A stretch of 64,000 nt of DNA from Brevundimonas sp. (GCA_003248965.1 QFQU01000008.1:1-64000); one strand, 5' to 3'; positions 16,032-25,307 are shown, numbered from the stretch's first letter. Notes: generated by a model not told the origin, from the sequence alone. Program-made: numbers and translations.

Positions 16032-16838
16032 ATGGCCCTCGCTTCCGCCCTGCTTCAGGTCATGATCGACGCGGTTCGCAAGACCGCCCGCCCGATGATG
16101 CGCGACTTCGGCGAGGTTTCGCAGCTTCAGGTCTCGCGCAAAGGGCCGGGCGACTTCGTCACCGCCGCCGACCTGAAGGCCGAAGAGACTCTGTTCGAGC
16201 TGCTGACCAAGGCGCGGCCGGGCTACGGCTTCCTGGGCGAGGAGCGCGGCATGGTCGAGGGGACCGACAAGTCCCACACCTGGATCGTCGATCCGATCGA
16301 CGGCACCACCAACTTCATGCACGCCATGCCCCACTTCGCCATCACGGTGGGTCTGGAGCGCCGCGCGCCGGACGGCTCGTCCGAGATCGTCGCAGGCGTG
16401 ACCTACAACCCCGTCATGAACGAGCTGTTCTGGGCCGAAAAGGGCAAGGGCTGCTATCTGAACGACCAGCGCATCCGCGTCGCCGGGCGTCGCGACCTGT
16501 CGGAAAGCCTGATCGCCACCGGCCTGCCCTTCATCGGCAAGACCGGCCACGCCCAGGCCATCAAGGACATCCACGCCATCGGCCAGCGCGTCGCGGGCAT
16601 CCGCCGCCTGGGTTCGGCCGCCCTGGACTTCGCCTGGGTCGCGGCGGGCCGTTACGACGCCTTCTACGAACGGGGCCTGAAGCCCTGGGACGTGGCGGCG
16701 GGCATCCTGTTCGTCACCGAGGCCGGCGGCCGGGTCACGACCATCGACGAGGACGGCGATCCCAAGACGGGCGTGTCCATCCTGGCGTCCAACACCGAAC
16801 TGCATCCGCACCTGCGCAAGGTGCTGCAGGGGGCGTAG
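16032..16838 (+). CDS. suhB: Inositol monophosphatase family protein (SuhB-like)
   Basis: This Mg-dependent phosphatase family dephosphorylates inositol-1-phosphate and related sugar phosphates; E. coli SuhB also acts in rRNA antitermination. The metal-binding motifs are LGEERG and WIVDPIDGTTNFMH, and the C-terminal motif is KPWDVAAGILFVTEAGG. The ATG at 16032 follows AGGAG; the frame extends 10 codons upstream without need. Length 268 residues is normal. The precise substrate is not readable. Confidence 0.9.
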   Translation: MALASALLQVMIDAVRKTARPMMRDFGEVSQLQVSRKGPGDFVTAADLKAEETLFELLTKARPGYGFLGEERGMVEGTDKSHTWIVDPIDGTTNFMHAMPHFAITVGLERRAPDGSSEIVAGVTYNPVMNELFWAEKGKGCYLNDQRIRVAGRRDLSESLIATGLPFIGKTGHAQAIKDIHAIGQRVAGIRRLGSAALDFAWVAAGRYDAFYERGLKPWDVAAGILFVTEAGGRVTTIDEDGDPKTGVSILASNTELHPHLRKVLQGA

Positions 16839-16878
16839 GCGTCACGGGGCTGTCGCCGCCCTGCCCTATCCAGGCGCG

Positions 16879-17910
16879 ATGATCCGCTGCATTCTGATCG
16901 CCATCGTCCTCTTGATGGGAACGCCCGCCTTGGCCCAGCCCCTGATCATCGCGCACCGCGGGGCCTCGGGCGAGCGACCCGAGCATACGCGCGCGGCCTA
17001 TGACCTGGCCATCGAACAGGGCGCGGACGTGATCGAACCGGACCTGGTGATGACCCGGGACGGGGTGTTCGTGGATCGGCATGAGAACGAGATCGGCGGC
17101 ACGACCGATGTGGAACGCCACCCCGAGTTCGCCGCGCGCAAGACCACCAAGGTCATCGACGGGGTCCAGACGACGGGCTGGTTCACCGAGGACTTCACCT
17201 TAGCCGAGTTGAAGACGCTGAGGGCCAAGGAGCGGCTGCCCGCCTTTCGCCCGTCCAGCGCGGCCTTCGACGGGCAAGAGCCGATCCTGACCTTCGACGA
17301 GGTGGTCGCCATCGCGCGCGAGGCGTCGGCGCGAACGGGGCGCACCATTGCAGTGGCGCCGGAGTTGAAACACCCGACCTATTTCGCCGGCGTGGGCCTG
17401 CCGATGGAGGACGCCTTCGTGGCGGAGTTGGCGCGGCTGGACCTGACCGGAGCCGACGCCCCGATCATCGTCCAGTGTTTCGAGGTCGGCCCGCTGGAGC
17501 GGCTGTCGAAACGGGTGGCGACGCCCCTGGCCCAGTTGATCGCAGCGACAGGCGGGCCGGCGGACCGGCCCGGCCTGACCTATGCCGAAATGATCACGCC
17601 CGAGGGGTTGAAGGCCATGGCCGCCTACGCCGCCTGGGTCGCACCTGAGGCGACCCTGGTGCTGCCGCGCGACGCCGAGGGCCGCACCACCGCGCCCAGC
17701 GCCCTGGTCACAGACGCCCATGCGGCGGGCCTGAAAGTCGTGGTGTGGACTCTGCGGGCGGAAAACGCCTTCCTGCCGGTCGAGCGGCGACGCGGCGAAG
17801 GATTCGCGGACCACGGCGACATGGCGGGCTACGCCGCCGCCTTCGGCCAGGCGGGGGTCGATGCGATCTTCAGCGATTTTCCGGCCCTGGCGCGAGCAGG
17901 TCTGCACTAA
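16879..17910 (+). CDS. glpQ: Periplasmic glycerophosphodiester phosphodiesterase
   Basis: GlpQ hydrolyses glycerophosphodiesters to sn-glycerol-3-phosphate and an alcohol in the periplasm. A signal peptide (LIAIVLLMGTPALA) precedes the catalytic LIIAHRGASGERPEHT and the metal-binding VIEPDLVMTRDGVFVDRHE. The C-terminal segment VDAIFSDFP closes the TIM barrel. The 343-residue length matches exported GlpQ rather than cytoplasmic UgpQ. It converges with the ABC exporter gene at 17932. Confidence 0.9.
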   Translation: MIRCILIAIVLLMGTPALAQPLIIAHRGASGERPEHTRAAYDLAIEQGADVIEPDLVMTRDGVFVDRHENEIGGTTDVERHPEFAARKTTKVIDGVQTTGWFTEDFTLAELKTLRAKERLPAFRPSSAAFDGQEPILTFDEVVAIAREASARTGRTIAVAPELKHPTYFAGVGLPMEDAFVAELARLDLTGADAPIIVQCFEVGPLERLSKRVATPLAQLIAATGGPADRPGLTYAEMITPEGLKAMAAYAAWVAPEATLVLPRDAEGRTTAPSALVTDAHAAGLKVVVWTLRAENAFLPVERRRGEGFADHGDMAGYAAAFGQAGVDAIFSDFPALARAGLH

Positions 17911-17931
17911 CGCGCCCGACAAGCGCGCCGT

Positions 17932-19794
17932 TCAAGTGCCCCGGAACTGGAGCTCGGCCAGGCGCGCATAGAGGCCGCCCCTGGCGACCAGTTGATCGTG
18001 CGTCCCCTCCTCCACCACGCGGCCGTCGTCCATGACGACGATGCGGTCGGCGCGGAGCACCGTGGCCAGGCGGTGGGCGATGACCAGGGTGGTGCGTTCG
18101 GTCATGGCCTGATCCAGCGCAGCCTGGACCAGGCGTTCGCTCTCGGCGTCCAGGGCGCTGGTCGCCTCGTCCAGCAGCAGGATGGGGGCGTCGCGGACCA
18201 GGGCGCGAGCGATGGCCAGGCGCTGGCGCTGGCCGCCCGACAGGCTCTTGCCGCGTTCGCCCAGAGGGGTGTCGAACCCTTCGGGCAGGGCGTCGATGAA
18301 GCCGAGCGCCTGAGCCTTTTCGGCGACGGCGCGCGCCTCTTCCAGGGTGGCGTCCTCGCGGCCGAAGCGAATGTTCTCCAAAGCCGAGCCCGAGAACAGG
18401 GGCGTTTCCTGCGACACCCAGGCGAAGCGGTCGCGCACGGCGACGGGATCGGCCTGGCGCACGTCGACGCCATCGACCGACACCAGGCCGGTCTGGGGAT
18501 CGTAGAATCGCAGCAGCAGGCGGAAGACCGTCGATTTGCCCGCCCCCGACGGGCCGACCAGGGCGACCGTCTCGCCGGGACGGACGGTCAGGCTGAAGCC
18601 CTTAAGGGCGGGAAGGTCGGGACGGCCCGGATAGGCGAAGCCGACGGCGGACATCGACACCTCGCCGCGCGGGGGCTGCGGCAGGGCGACGGGATGGGCG
18701 GGCGGCGCGATGCCAGGCACGGCGCGCATCAGCTCTTCGATCCGCTCCATGGCGCCGGCGGCCTTTTGCACGTCGCCCCAACTTTCGCCCAGGGCTCCGA
18801 CGGCGCCGGCGGCGAAGACCGACAGAAGCACGAACTGCAGCAGGGCGCCGGGCGACATGGCGCCCTTCACCACGTCCTGGGCGCCCAGCCACAGCACCAG
18901 GGTCACGCCGCCGAACATGACGACGATGATCAGGGCCGTCATCCAGGCGCGGGCCTTCATCCGGGTCAGGGAGGCGGAGAAGGCGTCCTCCACCGCCGCG
19001 CCGAAGCGGGCGATGGTGCTGCCCTCGCGGCCGAAGGCCTGGACCGTCTCGATGGCGTCGACGCTTTCGCCCGCGAAGCCGACCGCGTTGGCGAAGCGGT
19101 CCTGAGACGCGACGGTCAGTTTCCTGACCTTGCGGCCGAAGATGAAGATGGGGCCCAGCAGGAACGGCACGATCAAGAGGACGAAGCCCGTCAGCTTGGG
19201 GCTGACGAAGAACAGCAGGATCACCCCGCCGATCAAGGTCAGGAAGTTGCGCAGCGCATAGGAAACCGACGTCGTCATCAGCGTCTCGACCAGGGCGATG
19301 TCGGTCGTCAGGCGCGACAGGACCTCGCCCGTCCGCATATGGGCGTAGAAGACGGGGTCCAGGGTCAGGATGCGGTCGAACAGGCCCTTGCGCAGGTCGG
19401 CGATCACCCGCTCACCGGTTCGGGTGACGTAGAAATAGCGCACCGCCGTCGCCAGGCCCAGGAACAGGGCGTTGGCGCCCAGCAGCAGGAACCACAGGTT
19501 CAGATGCGCCCCGCCGTTCTCAAACCCGTGGTCGATGGCGCCGCGCGCCAGGGCGGTCAGGCCCAGGGAGGCGGCGGTGGACAGCAGCAGCCAGAACACC
19601 GCCATCAGGGCGTGGCCCTTGTGCCGCAGGGCGTAGGGAATCAGCCGGGCCAGGGGGCGGATGTCGCGGCGTTTGGCCCTCTTCTCTCCGGCTTCCGACA
19701 TCTGTTCGGCCAGAAGGGCGCCGGCGCTGGGCCGGCCCCGCGCCTCCACGCGGTTCGGAGCGGCGGCGGATGCGGCGGGAGGCAGATCGGTCAT
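17932..19794 (-). CDS. ABC exporter, fused membrane and ATPase domains
   Basis: This 620-residue half-transporter has six transmembrane helices (residues ~45-340) and one nucleotide-binding domain (~370-615). Walker A is VGPSGAGKST, the signature is LSGGQRQR, Walker B is ILLLDEATSALD and the H-loop is VIAHRL. It resembles MsbA/lipid or drug exporters and is expected to homodimerise in the inner membrane. The ATG at 19794 follows AAGAGG; the frame extends 31 codons upstream into the rpmE promoter. The substrate is unknown. Confidence 0.88.
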   Translation of the reverse strand: MTDLPPAASAAAPNRVEARGRPSAGALLAEQMSEAGEKRAKRRDIRPLARLIPYALRHKGHALMAVFWLLLSTAASLGLTALARGAIDHGFENGGAHLNLWFLLLGANALFLGLATAVRYFYVTRTGERVIADLRKGLFDRILTLDPVFYAHMRTGEVLSRLTTDIALVETLMTTSVSYALRNFLTLIGGVILLFFVSPKLTGFVLLIVPFLLGPIFIFGRKVRKLTVASQDRFANAVGFAGESVDAIETVQAFGREGSTIARFGAAVEDAFSASLTRMKARAWMTALIIVVMFGGVTLVLWLGAQDVVKGAMSPGALLQFVLLSVFAAGAVGALGESWGDVQKAAGAMERIEELMRAVPGIAPPAHPVALPQPPRGEVSMSAVGFAYPGRPDLPALKGFSLTVRPGETVALVGPSGAGKSTVFRLLLRFYDPQTGLVSVDGVDVRQADPVAVRDRFAWVSQETPLFSGSALENIRFGREDATLEEARAVAEKAQALGFIDALPEGFDTPLGERGKSLSGGQRQRLAIARALVRDAPILLLDEATSALDAESERLVQAALDQAMTERTTLVIAHRLATVLRADRIVVMDDGRVVEEGTHDQLVARGGLYARLAELQFRGT

Positions 19795-19930
19795 GGCGCC
19801 CGCCTCTTGCCCCGGAACGCCCCCCGGTGTAAACGCCGCGCTCTTTTCCGCTGGACCTTTCAGCGGAATTCTCAATTTCACGCGCACCGACGGTCGGCAT
19901 CGTCATCGCGCCAGAGACCGGACGACGACC

Positions 19931-20155
19931 ATGAAGCCTGATACCCACCCCGACTATCACTTCATCACCGTGGTGATGACCGACGGCAGCACCTATCAGA
20001 CCCGTTCGACCTACGGGAAGGAAGGCGACAAGCTGGCGCTGGACATCGACCCCTCGACGCACCCGGCCTGGACCGGCGGCAACGCCCAGCTGATGGACCG
20101 TGGCGGCCGCGTTTCGCGCTTCAACAACAAGTTCGCCGGCTTCATCAAGAAGTAG
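19931..20155 (+). CDS. rpmE: 50S ribosomal protein L31
   Basis: L31 bridges the two ribosomal subunits near the central protuberance. The 74-residue protein (MKPDTHPDYHFITVVMTDGS, then HPAWTGG and RFNNKFAG) matches the alphaproteobacterial form. It has no cysteines, so it is the zinc-independent type. It is divergent from the ABC exporter and followed by a strong terminator. Confidence 0.95.
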   Translation: MKPDTHPDYHFITVVMTDGSTYQTRSTYGKEGDKLALDIDPSTHPAWTGGNAQLMDRGGRVSRFNNKFAGFIKK

Positions 20156-20196
20156 GGCCATCCGCTGCGGCAAACTGCAGCATTCTGGTCACGAAG

Positions 20197-20225
20197 AGCG
20201 TCGGTCGAAGGACCGGCGCTTTTTG
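20197..20225 (+). terminator. Intrinsic terminator after rpmE
   Basis: AGCGTCGGTC pairs with GACCGGCGCT (one G-T pair) over a GAAG loop at 20197-20220, followed by TTTTTG. It lies 42 nt after the rpmE stop. Confidence 0.85.
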
Positions 20226-20322
20226 TTTGACCGGAACGTCGATAACATCAGCGGCGTTCGGGGTATGGCTAAGCAAGGCGTCGATCCAGGTCGGGTCGAG
20301 TCGATCGAGAAGCGGACGAGTT

Positions 20323-21885
20323 ATGAATAGACGGGAATTGGGTCTTGGCGTCGCCACGGCGACCATGGCCCTGGGCTCCACGGCGCGCGCGCAACAGGTG
20401 TTCGTGCAGCGCGGCCCCGAGGCGACCGCCTTCTACAACAGCTTCAACGATCAGATTTCGCGCCTGCCCGCGACCCAACAGGCCGATGTCCGCGCCTTCT
20501 ACGAGATGAACGGCTGGCGGCCGGTGTGGAACGCCGACCGCATTCGGGCGCTGAACGCCGTCTCGGCGCGGGCGGATCGCCACGGCCTGTCGGGCGCCGA
20601 TTATTTCGATTTCGTCGGCCTGGCGGCCGATCCAGCCAGTTCGGACCTGCGCACGACGGCGGCGGCGATCGCCTACGCCCGCGTCCTGGCCGAGGGCAAG
20701 GTGCGGCCTGAAACGGTCGAAGACCTGTGGGAGATGCAGAAAAACCGCGTGGATCTGCCGCGCGGCCTGACCGACGCCCTGACGCGCAACGGCCTGCTGG
20801 ACTGGTTCGAGGGGCTGGCGCCCACAGACATCGGCTATCAGAACCTGTCGGCGGGTTATGTCCGCTATCGCCGGCTGGCGGCGAACGGCGGTTGGCCCCG
20901 CTTCGTTCCCGGCGCGACCATCGAACCGAACATGAGCGATCGGCGCATCCCGATCATCATCGACCGGTTGGTGGCCGAAGGGGACCTGACCGCCGCCGAC
21001 GGCGCGCGCCTGAAGGCGCAAGGCCTGACCTACGGCGCGGAACTGCAACGCGCGGTTCAGGGCTTCCAGGCGCGCCACGGCCTGGGGGCCGACGGCCGGA
21101 TCGGCACGGGCACGCAACGGTCGCTGTCGGCCTCGGCCGAGGATCGGGCGCGTCAGATCGCCCTGAACCTGGAACGCCGCCGTTGGCTGAAACGCGATGT
21201 CGCGCCCGAGCGGATCGAGGTGAACACCGCCGCCGCCATCATGGTCTATTGGAAGGACGGCAAGCCCGTCCACTCCAACCGCGTGGTGGTGGGCGCGCCC
21301 GACAACCAGACGCCCAGCCTGGAGAAGCCCTTCGCCTCGGTCGTGGCCAATCCGCCCTGGTATGTGCCCGCCGGCATCGCGCGCCGCGAGATCCTGCCCA
21401 AGGGACCGGGCTATCTGGCGGCCAACGACATGTATGTGAAGGACGGCCAGGTGATCCAGCGGGCCGGTCCGCGCTCGGCCCTGGGCTATGTGAAGTTCGA
21501 ACTGCGCGACAGCTACGCCATCTTCCTTCACGATACGCCGTCCAAGGCCGCCTTCAACCTGTCCATGCGCCAGCGCAGCCACGGCTGCGTGCGGGTGCAG
21601 AACGCGGTGGACTTCGCCCGCCTGCTGCTGTCGCCCGATCCGGCGAAACTGGCTCAGTTCGACACGGCCCAGGACACGCGAGAAACCACCCGCGTCACCA
21701 CCGGACGCGAGATCAATGTGCGGCTGCTGTACTGGACGACCTTCGTGGACGGTCAGGGCCGGGTGGCGTTCCGAGAGGACGTCTATGGCCGCGACGACAA
21801 GCTGGCGCAGGCGCTGGGCATCGGCGTCAACCTGCCCAAGCCCGTGGACGACGGCCGCCGCGACGCCAACGACGTCGGGCCGTAA
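20323..21885 (+). CDS. Periplasmic L,D-transpeptidase (YcbB/LdtD-like)
   Basis: This 520-residue protein crosslinks peptidoglycan by 3-3 bonds or attaches proteins to it. An N-terminal export signal (MNRRELGLGVATATMALG, possibly Tat-like with RR) is followed by a scaffold region and a peptidoglycan-binding segment (AVQGFQARHGLGADGRIGTG). The catalytic YkuD domain ends with SHGCVRVQNAVDFA, with Cys as nucleophile and the preceding HDTP motif. The ATG at 20323 follows GGACGAG. Size and layout match YcbB/LdtD rather than short ErfK proteins. Confidence 0.9.
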   Translation: MNRRELGLGVATATMALGSTARAQQVFVQRGPEATAFYNSFNDQISRLPATQQADVRAFYEMNGWRPVWNADRIRALNAVSARADRHGLSGADYFDFVGLAADPASSDLRTTAAAIAYARVLAEGKVRPETVEDLWEMQKNRVDLPRGLTDALTRNGLLDWFEGLAPTDIGYQNLSAGYVRYRRLAANGGWPRFVPGATIEPNMSDRRIPIIIDRLVAEGDLTAADGARLKAQGLTYGAELQRAVQGFQARHGLGADGRIGTGTQRSLSASAEDRARQIALNLERRRWLKRDVAPERIEVNTAAAIMVYWKDGKPVHSNRVVVGAPDNQTPSLEKPFASVVANPPWYVPAGIARREILPKGPGYLAANDMYVKDGQVIQRAGPRSALGYVKFELRDSYAIFLHDTPSKAAFNLSMRQRSHGCVRVQNAVDFARLLLSPDPAKLAQFDTAQDTRETTRVTTGREINVRLLYWTTFVDGQGRVAFREDVYGRDDKLAQALGIGVNLPKPVDDGRRDANDVGP

Positions 21886-21936
21886 GGATCGGTTCGCCTT
21901 CCCCTTTTGGCGTCCATCCGGGGAACGCGGCCCGCG

Positions 21937-22449
21937 TCAGTTGCGGAAGGCGGCTTCCAGCAGGCCCAGCTGATTGAGGACCGGGTTCACCGGGGCCTCG
22001 TCCTGGGCGTCCAGATACATGCGCCGATCCAGATAGAGGGTGCGGTCGAACAGCTTTTCGGACCGCACCAGGTATTCGATGAGGGCGATGGGCAGTTCAG
22101 CGTGGCTGGGTTCGGCCTCGATCTTGCGCTCGTTCAGGCGATAGCGGGGCTCGCACGCCGTGGCGGCGGTCATGTCCCCTTCCCTCACCGCCCGCTGAAC
22201 CAGCAGCCAAGAGGCGATCTGCATCAGGCGGGTCGTCAGCTTCATGCTTTCGGCCGCATAGGCCAGGGCCGCCGCACGCGACAGCATTTTGGAATCCCGG
22301 CGGCCTTCGCCATCCAGATAGGCGGCCGTTTCCTCGACCAGCTCCATGCCCTCGCGGAAGGTGCGGTCGAAAAGTTCCGAACGGGCGAAGTCGTTGACCG
22401 TGCGGGCGCGGTCCGCTGAGGCCGCGTCGGCCGGAATCATCTCAGACAT
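21937..22449 (-). CDS. DUF1465-family protein
   Basis: This 170-residue cytoplasmic protein belongs to DUF1465, found across alphaproteobacteria and of unknown role. The sequence is helical, with FARSELFDRTFREGMELVEETA, YAAESMKLTTRLMQIASWLLVQ and a C-terminal LNQLGLLEAAFRN. It lies with a DUF1192 gene upstream on the same strand, a conserved pairing in Caulobacterales. The start at 22449 is preferred; MTM two codons upstream is an alternative. Confidence 0.85.
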   Translation of the reverse strand: MSEMIPADAASADRARTVNDFARSELFDRTFREGMELVEETAAYLDGEGRRDSKMLSRAAALAYAAESMKLTTRLMQIASWLLVQRAVREGDMTAATACEPRYRLNERKIEAEPSHAELPIALIEYLVRSEKLFDRTLYLDRRMYLDAQDEAPVNPVLNQLGLLEAAFRN

Positions 22450-22551
22450 GGTCATCAGGGTTATGCGCGTCCGTGCCGCAATCGGCCGCCGAAGCCGCCA
22501 GTCGCCGAAAATGTGCAATCGTCATGCCATGGAAAGCGCTTCCGCGCGAGG

Positions 22552-22755
22552 TCATGAGCCGAAGTTGAACAGGGCGTCGGCGGCGTTTTTCTTGGAGCGT
22601 TTGGCCTCGATCGCGGCCCTGGCGCGTCCGATCTCGGCGTCCATCGCAGCGATCCGTTCCTCCAGATCCTCGATGGAGTAGACGTCCAGATCCTCGCGGG
22701 ACAGGGCGCGGAGGGGTTCGCCACGTTGCGGGCGGGGTTCGATATCTTCGAACAT
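22552..22755 (-). CDS. DUF1192-family small protein
   Basis: A 67-residue protein with an acidic N-terminus (MFEDIEPRP) and a coiled-coil helix (DLEERIAAMDAEIGRARAAIEAK), typical of DUF1192. Function is unknown. The ATG at 22755 matches the family start; a GTG-type extension of ten residues is less likely. It is divergent from the quinone oxidoreductase gene. Confidence 0.85.
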   Translation of the reverse strand: MFEDIEPRPQRGEPLRALSREDLDVYSIEDLEERIAAMDAEIGRARAAIEAKRSKKNAADALFNFGS

Positions 22756-22843
22756 CGTCGTCGCCTTTCTGCGCAGTCGTGCCAATACAGGCCATCGTAC
22801 CTATTTCACGCCCGGACACGGACGATTGCAAGCGGAGGCCCCC

Positions 22844-23815
22844 ATGAGGGTGATCGAGATCGAGAACGGCGCCGGCCCGGCGGAGGCGCTGAAGATCGCC
22901 GAAAGGCCCGATCCCGCACCGGGTGCGGGACAGGTGACGATCCGCGTGCGGGCGGCTGGCGTGAACCGGCCCGACCTGCTGCAAAGGACCGGCGGCTATC
23001 CCCCGCCGCCCGGCGCATCGGACGTTATGGGGTTGGAGGTGGCGGGAGAGATCGCTGCCGTGGGCGCGAACGTCACGCGCTGGCGCGTCGGCGACCGGGT
23101 CTGCGCCCTGCTGGGCGGGGGCGGTTACGCCGAGACGGCCCTGGTCGACGCACGTCACGTCCTGCCCATCCCCGACGGCCTGGATTACGTCCAGGCGGCG
23201 GCCCTGCCCGAGACGGTCTTCACCGTCTTCGCCAATGTGTTCGAGGCGGGCGGGCTGAAGGCGGGGCAGACCCTGCTGATCCATGGCGCGACCAGCGGCA
23301 TCGGCGTCACGGCCATCCAGATGGCCAAGGCGGCGGGCGCGCGGGTCATCGCCACCTCGCGCGGGGCGGAAAAGGCGGCGGCGGCCAGGGCGCTGGGCGC
23401 GGACGTCAGCCTGGACGCCAAGACCGACGATCTGGCGGCCGAAATCGCCAAGGCGGGCGGCGCGGACGTGGTTCTGGACATGGTGGGGCGCGACTACGCC
23501 GAGTTGAACCTGAACGCCCTGAAGGCCGGAGGGCGCTGGGTCGTGATCGCCAGCCTGACGGGAAGCCGGGCCGAGATCGACCTGATGCGGATCATGCTGA
23601 AGCGGCTGGTCCTGACCGGATCGACGCTGCGCAGCCGGCCGGCGGACGAAAAGGCGCGGCTGGCGGCCGCCGTGGAGGCGACCGCCTGGCCGTGGGTGGC
23701 GTCAGGCGCGGTCAGGCCGCCGGTGCAGGCGACCTTTCCGCTGGAGCATGCCGCCGACGCGCATCGCGCGCTGGAGACGGGCGATCACGTCGGCAAGATC
23801 GTGCTGATCGTTTGA
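22844..23815 (+). CDS. Zinc-free NAD(P)H:quinone oxidoreductase (MDR family)
   Basis: This 323-residue enzyme reduces quinones or similar substrates with NADPH. It has the MDR fold: AGVNRPDLLQRTGGYPPPPGA at the N-terminus, EVAGEIAAVGANV, and the nucleotide-binding LIHGATSGIGVTAIQMAKAAGA. The catalytic zinc-binding cysteines of alcohol dehydrogenases are missing, as in quinone reductases (PIG3/Qor type). The ATG at 22844 follows GGAGG; a TTG 18 nt earlier is rejected. Confidence 0.88.
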   Translation: MRVIEIENGAGPAEALKIAERPDPAPGAGQVTIRVRAAGVNRPDLLQRTGGYPPPPGASDVMGLEVAGEIAAVGANVTRWRVGDRVCALLGGGGYAETALVDARHVLPIPDGLDYVQAAALPETVFTVFANVFEAGGLKAGQTLLIHGATSGIGVTAIQMAKAAGARVIATSRGAEKAAAARALGADVSLDAKTDDLAAEIAKAGGADVVLDMVGRDYAELNLNALKAGGRWVVIASLTGSRAEIDLMRIMLKRLVLTGSTLRSRPADEKARLAAAVEATAWPWVASGAVRPPVQATFPLEHAADAHRALETGDHVGKIVLIV

Positions 23816-23827
23816 CCTGACGCTGGA

Positions 23828-24403
23828 TCAGTAGCGGCCGACGGGGCGCAGCGACGAGATGCTGCGCGAGAAGACGCCGTCCAGACGGCGCACGTCGCCG
23901 TCGATCACGCGGCAACGACCCCGGAACTCGGCGTCGGTGCAGACTTCCCACCGACCCTGAACGCGCACCGAAACGACGCGGTCGTTGAAGGGCGTGCGGC
24001 CCAGGTTGCGGTCTTCAGAGGTGAACTCGCGCGACGAGCCGCGGAAGTTGGGCTGGTCATAGACGGTGATGGAGGGTTGGCGCCATCCGCCGCCGTTGCC
24101 GCCGCCCCAGCCCGGCCGGTCGCCGCCAGGCCGGCCGCCGGTCTCGTAGTCGCCACGGACCCGGCCGCAGACGAGCAGGCCGTTATCGTTGTTGATCTCT
24201 TCGCCGCCGCAGCGCGCCAGTTCGATCGAGGTTCCGCGCAGTTGCCCGCGCGTATCGCGACAGTCGGCATAGAGCCGGCCACGGTTCACATAGGCTTCCG
24301 AACAGGACTGGGCGTAGCCGCCACGCGGCGCGACGCGCTGTTGCGCATAGTCCTGGCCCGAAGCCATGGCGGCGACCAGGGCCGCTCCAAGCAGAATGGA
24401 CAT
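23828..24403 (-). CDS. Secreted CVNH plus beta/gamma-crystallin protein
   Basis: This 191-residue exported protein has a signal peptide, a CVNH (cyanovirin-N homology) domain (residues ~33-85, CSEAYVNRGRLYADCRD to NNDNGLLVC), a Gly-rich linker, and a beta/gamma-crystallin-like domain (ITVYDQPNFRG, WEVCTDAEFRGRC, SISSLRPV). CVNH domains bind carbohydrate; crystallin folds often bind calcium and add stability. A periplasmic or surface glycan-binding role is inferred. The ATG at 24403 follows GAGGAGA. The frame is open far upstream but antisense to the trcR gene. Confidence 0.85.
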   Translation of the reverse strand: MSILLGAALVAAMASGQDYAQQRVAPRGGYAQSCSEAYVNRGRLYADCRDTRGQLRGTSIELARCGGEEINNDNGLLVCGRVRGDYETGGRPGGDRPGWGGGNGGGWRQPSITVYDQPNFRGSSREFTSEDRNLGRTPFNDRVVSVRVQGRWEVCTDAEFRGRCRVIDGDVRRLDGVFSRSISSLRPVGRY

Positions 24404-24520
24404 GTTGGTTCTCCTCTCCCAGAGCAGAAAAGCTTCACTACCGCGAAGGTTGCGTCGGGTCGGATGAACCGTTGCTGTATGGGATTGTCGGGCGGCGTTT
24501 TCTTTTCGGGCGAATAGGCC

Positions 24521-24598
24521 TATATCGACATCATACGCGCCCGGCCGAAAGGTCGGGCGCCGTCGTATCCAACGCCAGCCGAAGCCCCTTCGGCGGCT
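24521..24598 (+). promoter_or_regulatory. Structured 5' leader of trcR
   Basis: TATATC at 24521-24526 could be a -10 box. Two hairpins follow in the leader: GCGCCCGGCC with GGTCGGGCGC (24537-24560, GAAA loop, one G-T pair) and GCCGAAG with CTTCGGC (24578-24594). They end about 28 nt before the start codon at 24623. Function is unknown; post-transcriptional control or mRNA stability is possible. Confidence 0.4.
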
Positions 24599-24622
24599 CA
24601 ACAACACCGGGACGAACGCCCC

Positions 24623-25285
24623 ATGAGCGACATTCTGATGCCCAAGGCCACTGCGGTCTGGCTGGTCGACAACACCTCTCTCAGCTTCGAGCAGATCGCC
24701 GACTTCTGCGGCCTGCACCCGCTGGAAGTGCGCGGCATCGCCGACGGCGACGTGGCGCGCGACATCCGCGGCGTCGATCCCGTGACCGGCGGCCAGCTGA
24801 CGCGCGAGGAACTGGACAAGGCCCAGGCCGACGAAAACTATCGCATGAAGGCCATCGTCAGCCGCCACGCCGAACTGCTGAAGTCGGCCAAGCCGGCGCC
24901 CAAATATACGCCCGTGTCGCGCCGTCAGGACCGCCCGGACGCCATCGCCTGGTTCGTGCGCAACCACCCGGAAGTGACCGACGCCCAGATCGCCAAGCTG
25001 CTGGGCACGACCAAGTCGACCATCGAGAGCGTGCGCAACCGCACCCACTGGAACAGCGCCAACATCAAGCCGGTCGATCCCGTGACCCTGGGCCTGGTTG
25101 GCCAGCTGGTGCTGGACGAAGTGGTCAAGAAGGCCGCCGAGAAGAAGGCCAAGGACGACGCCAAGAACGGCGGCGGCACCCTGCAGCCGGTCGTGGAAGA
25201 GGCCGAGCCCGAGTTCGTCCCCGAAGCGCGCGAGCGTCCGGGCGCCGAGCCCACGGCGGAATCCGTCTTCGGCAAGCGCGACTGA
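24623..25285 (+). CDS. trcR: Cell-cycle transcriptional regulator TrcR (DUF1013)
   Basis: TrcR/DUF1013 proteins are alphaproteobacterial regulators named for their cell-cycle role in Caulobacter. The 220-residue sequence contains the family core MSDILMPKATAVWLVDNTSL, FCGLHPLEVRGIADG and HWNSANIKPVDPVTLGLVGQ. A helix-turn-helix-like part (DAQIAKLLGTTKSTIESVRNRT) lies near residue 120-140. The C-terminal tail is charged (KKAAEKKAKDDAK). It has a structured leader and a strong terminator, indicating a monocistronic unit. Confidence 0.9.
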   Translation: MSDILMPKATAVWLVDNTSLSFEQIADFCGLHPLEVRGIADGDVARDIRGVDPVTGGQLTREELDKAQADENYRMKAIVSRHAELLKSAKPAPKYTPVSRRQDRPDAIAWFVRNHPEVTDAQIAKLLGTTKSTIESVRNRTHWNSANIKPVDPVTLGLVGQLVLDEVVKKAAEKKAKDDAKNGGGTLQPVVEEAEPEFVPEARERPGAEPTAESVFGKRD

Positions 25286-25307
25286 TCGCGCGGACCCGGT
25301 CCGAACG

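Noticed and set aside
24404..25048. Long upstream extension of the CVNH protein frame
   Set aside because: It lies antisense to trcR; the signal peptide and GGAGA before 24403 fix the start.
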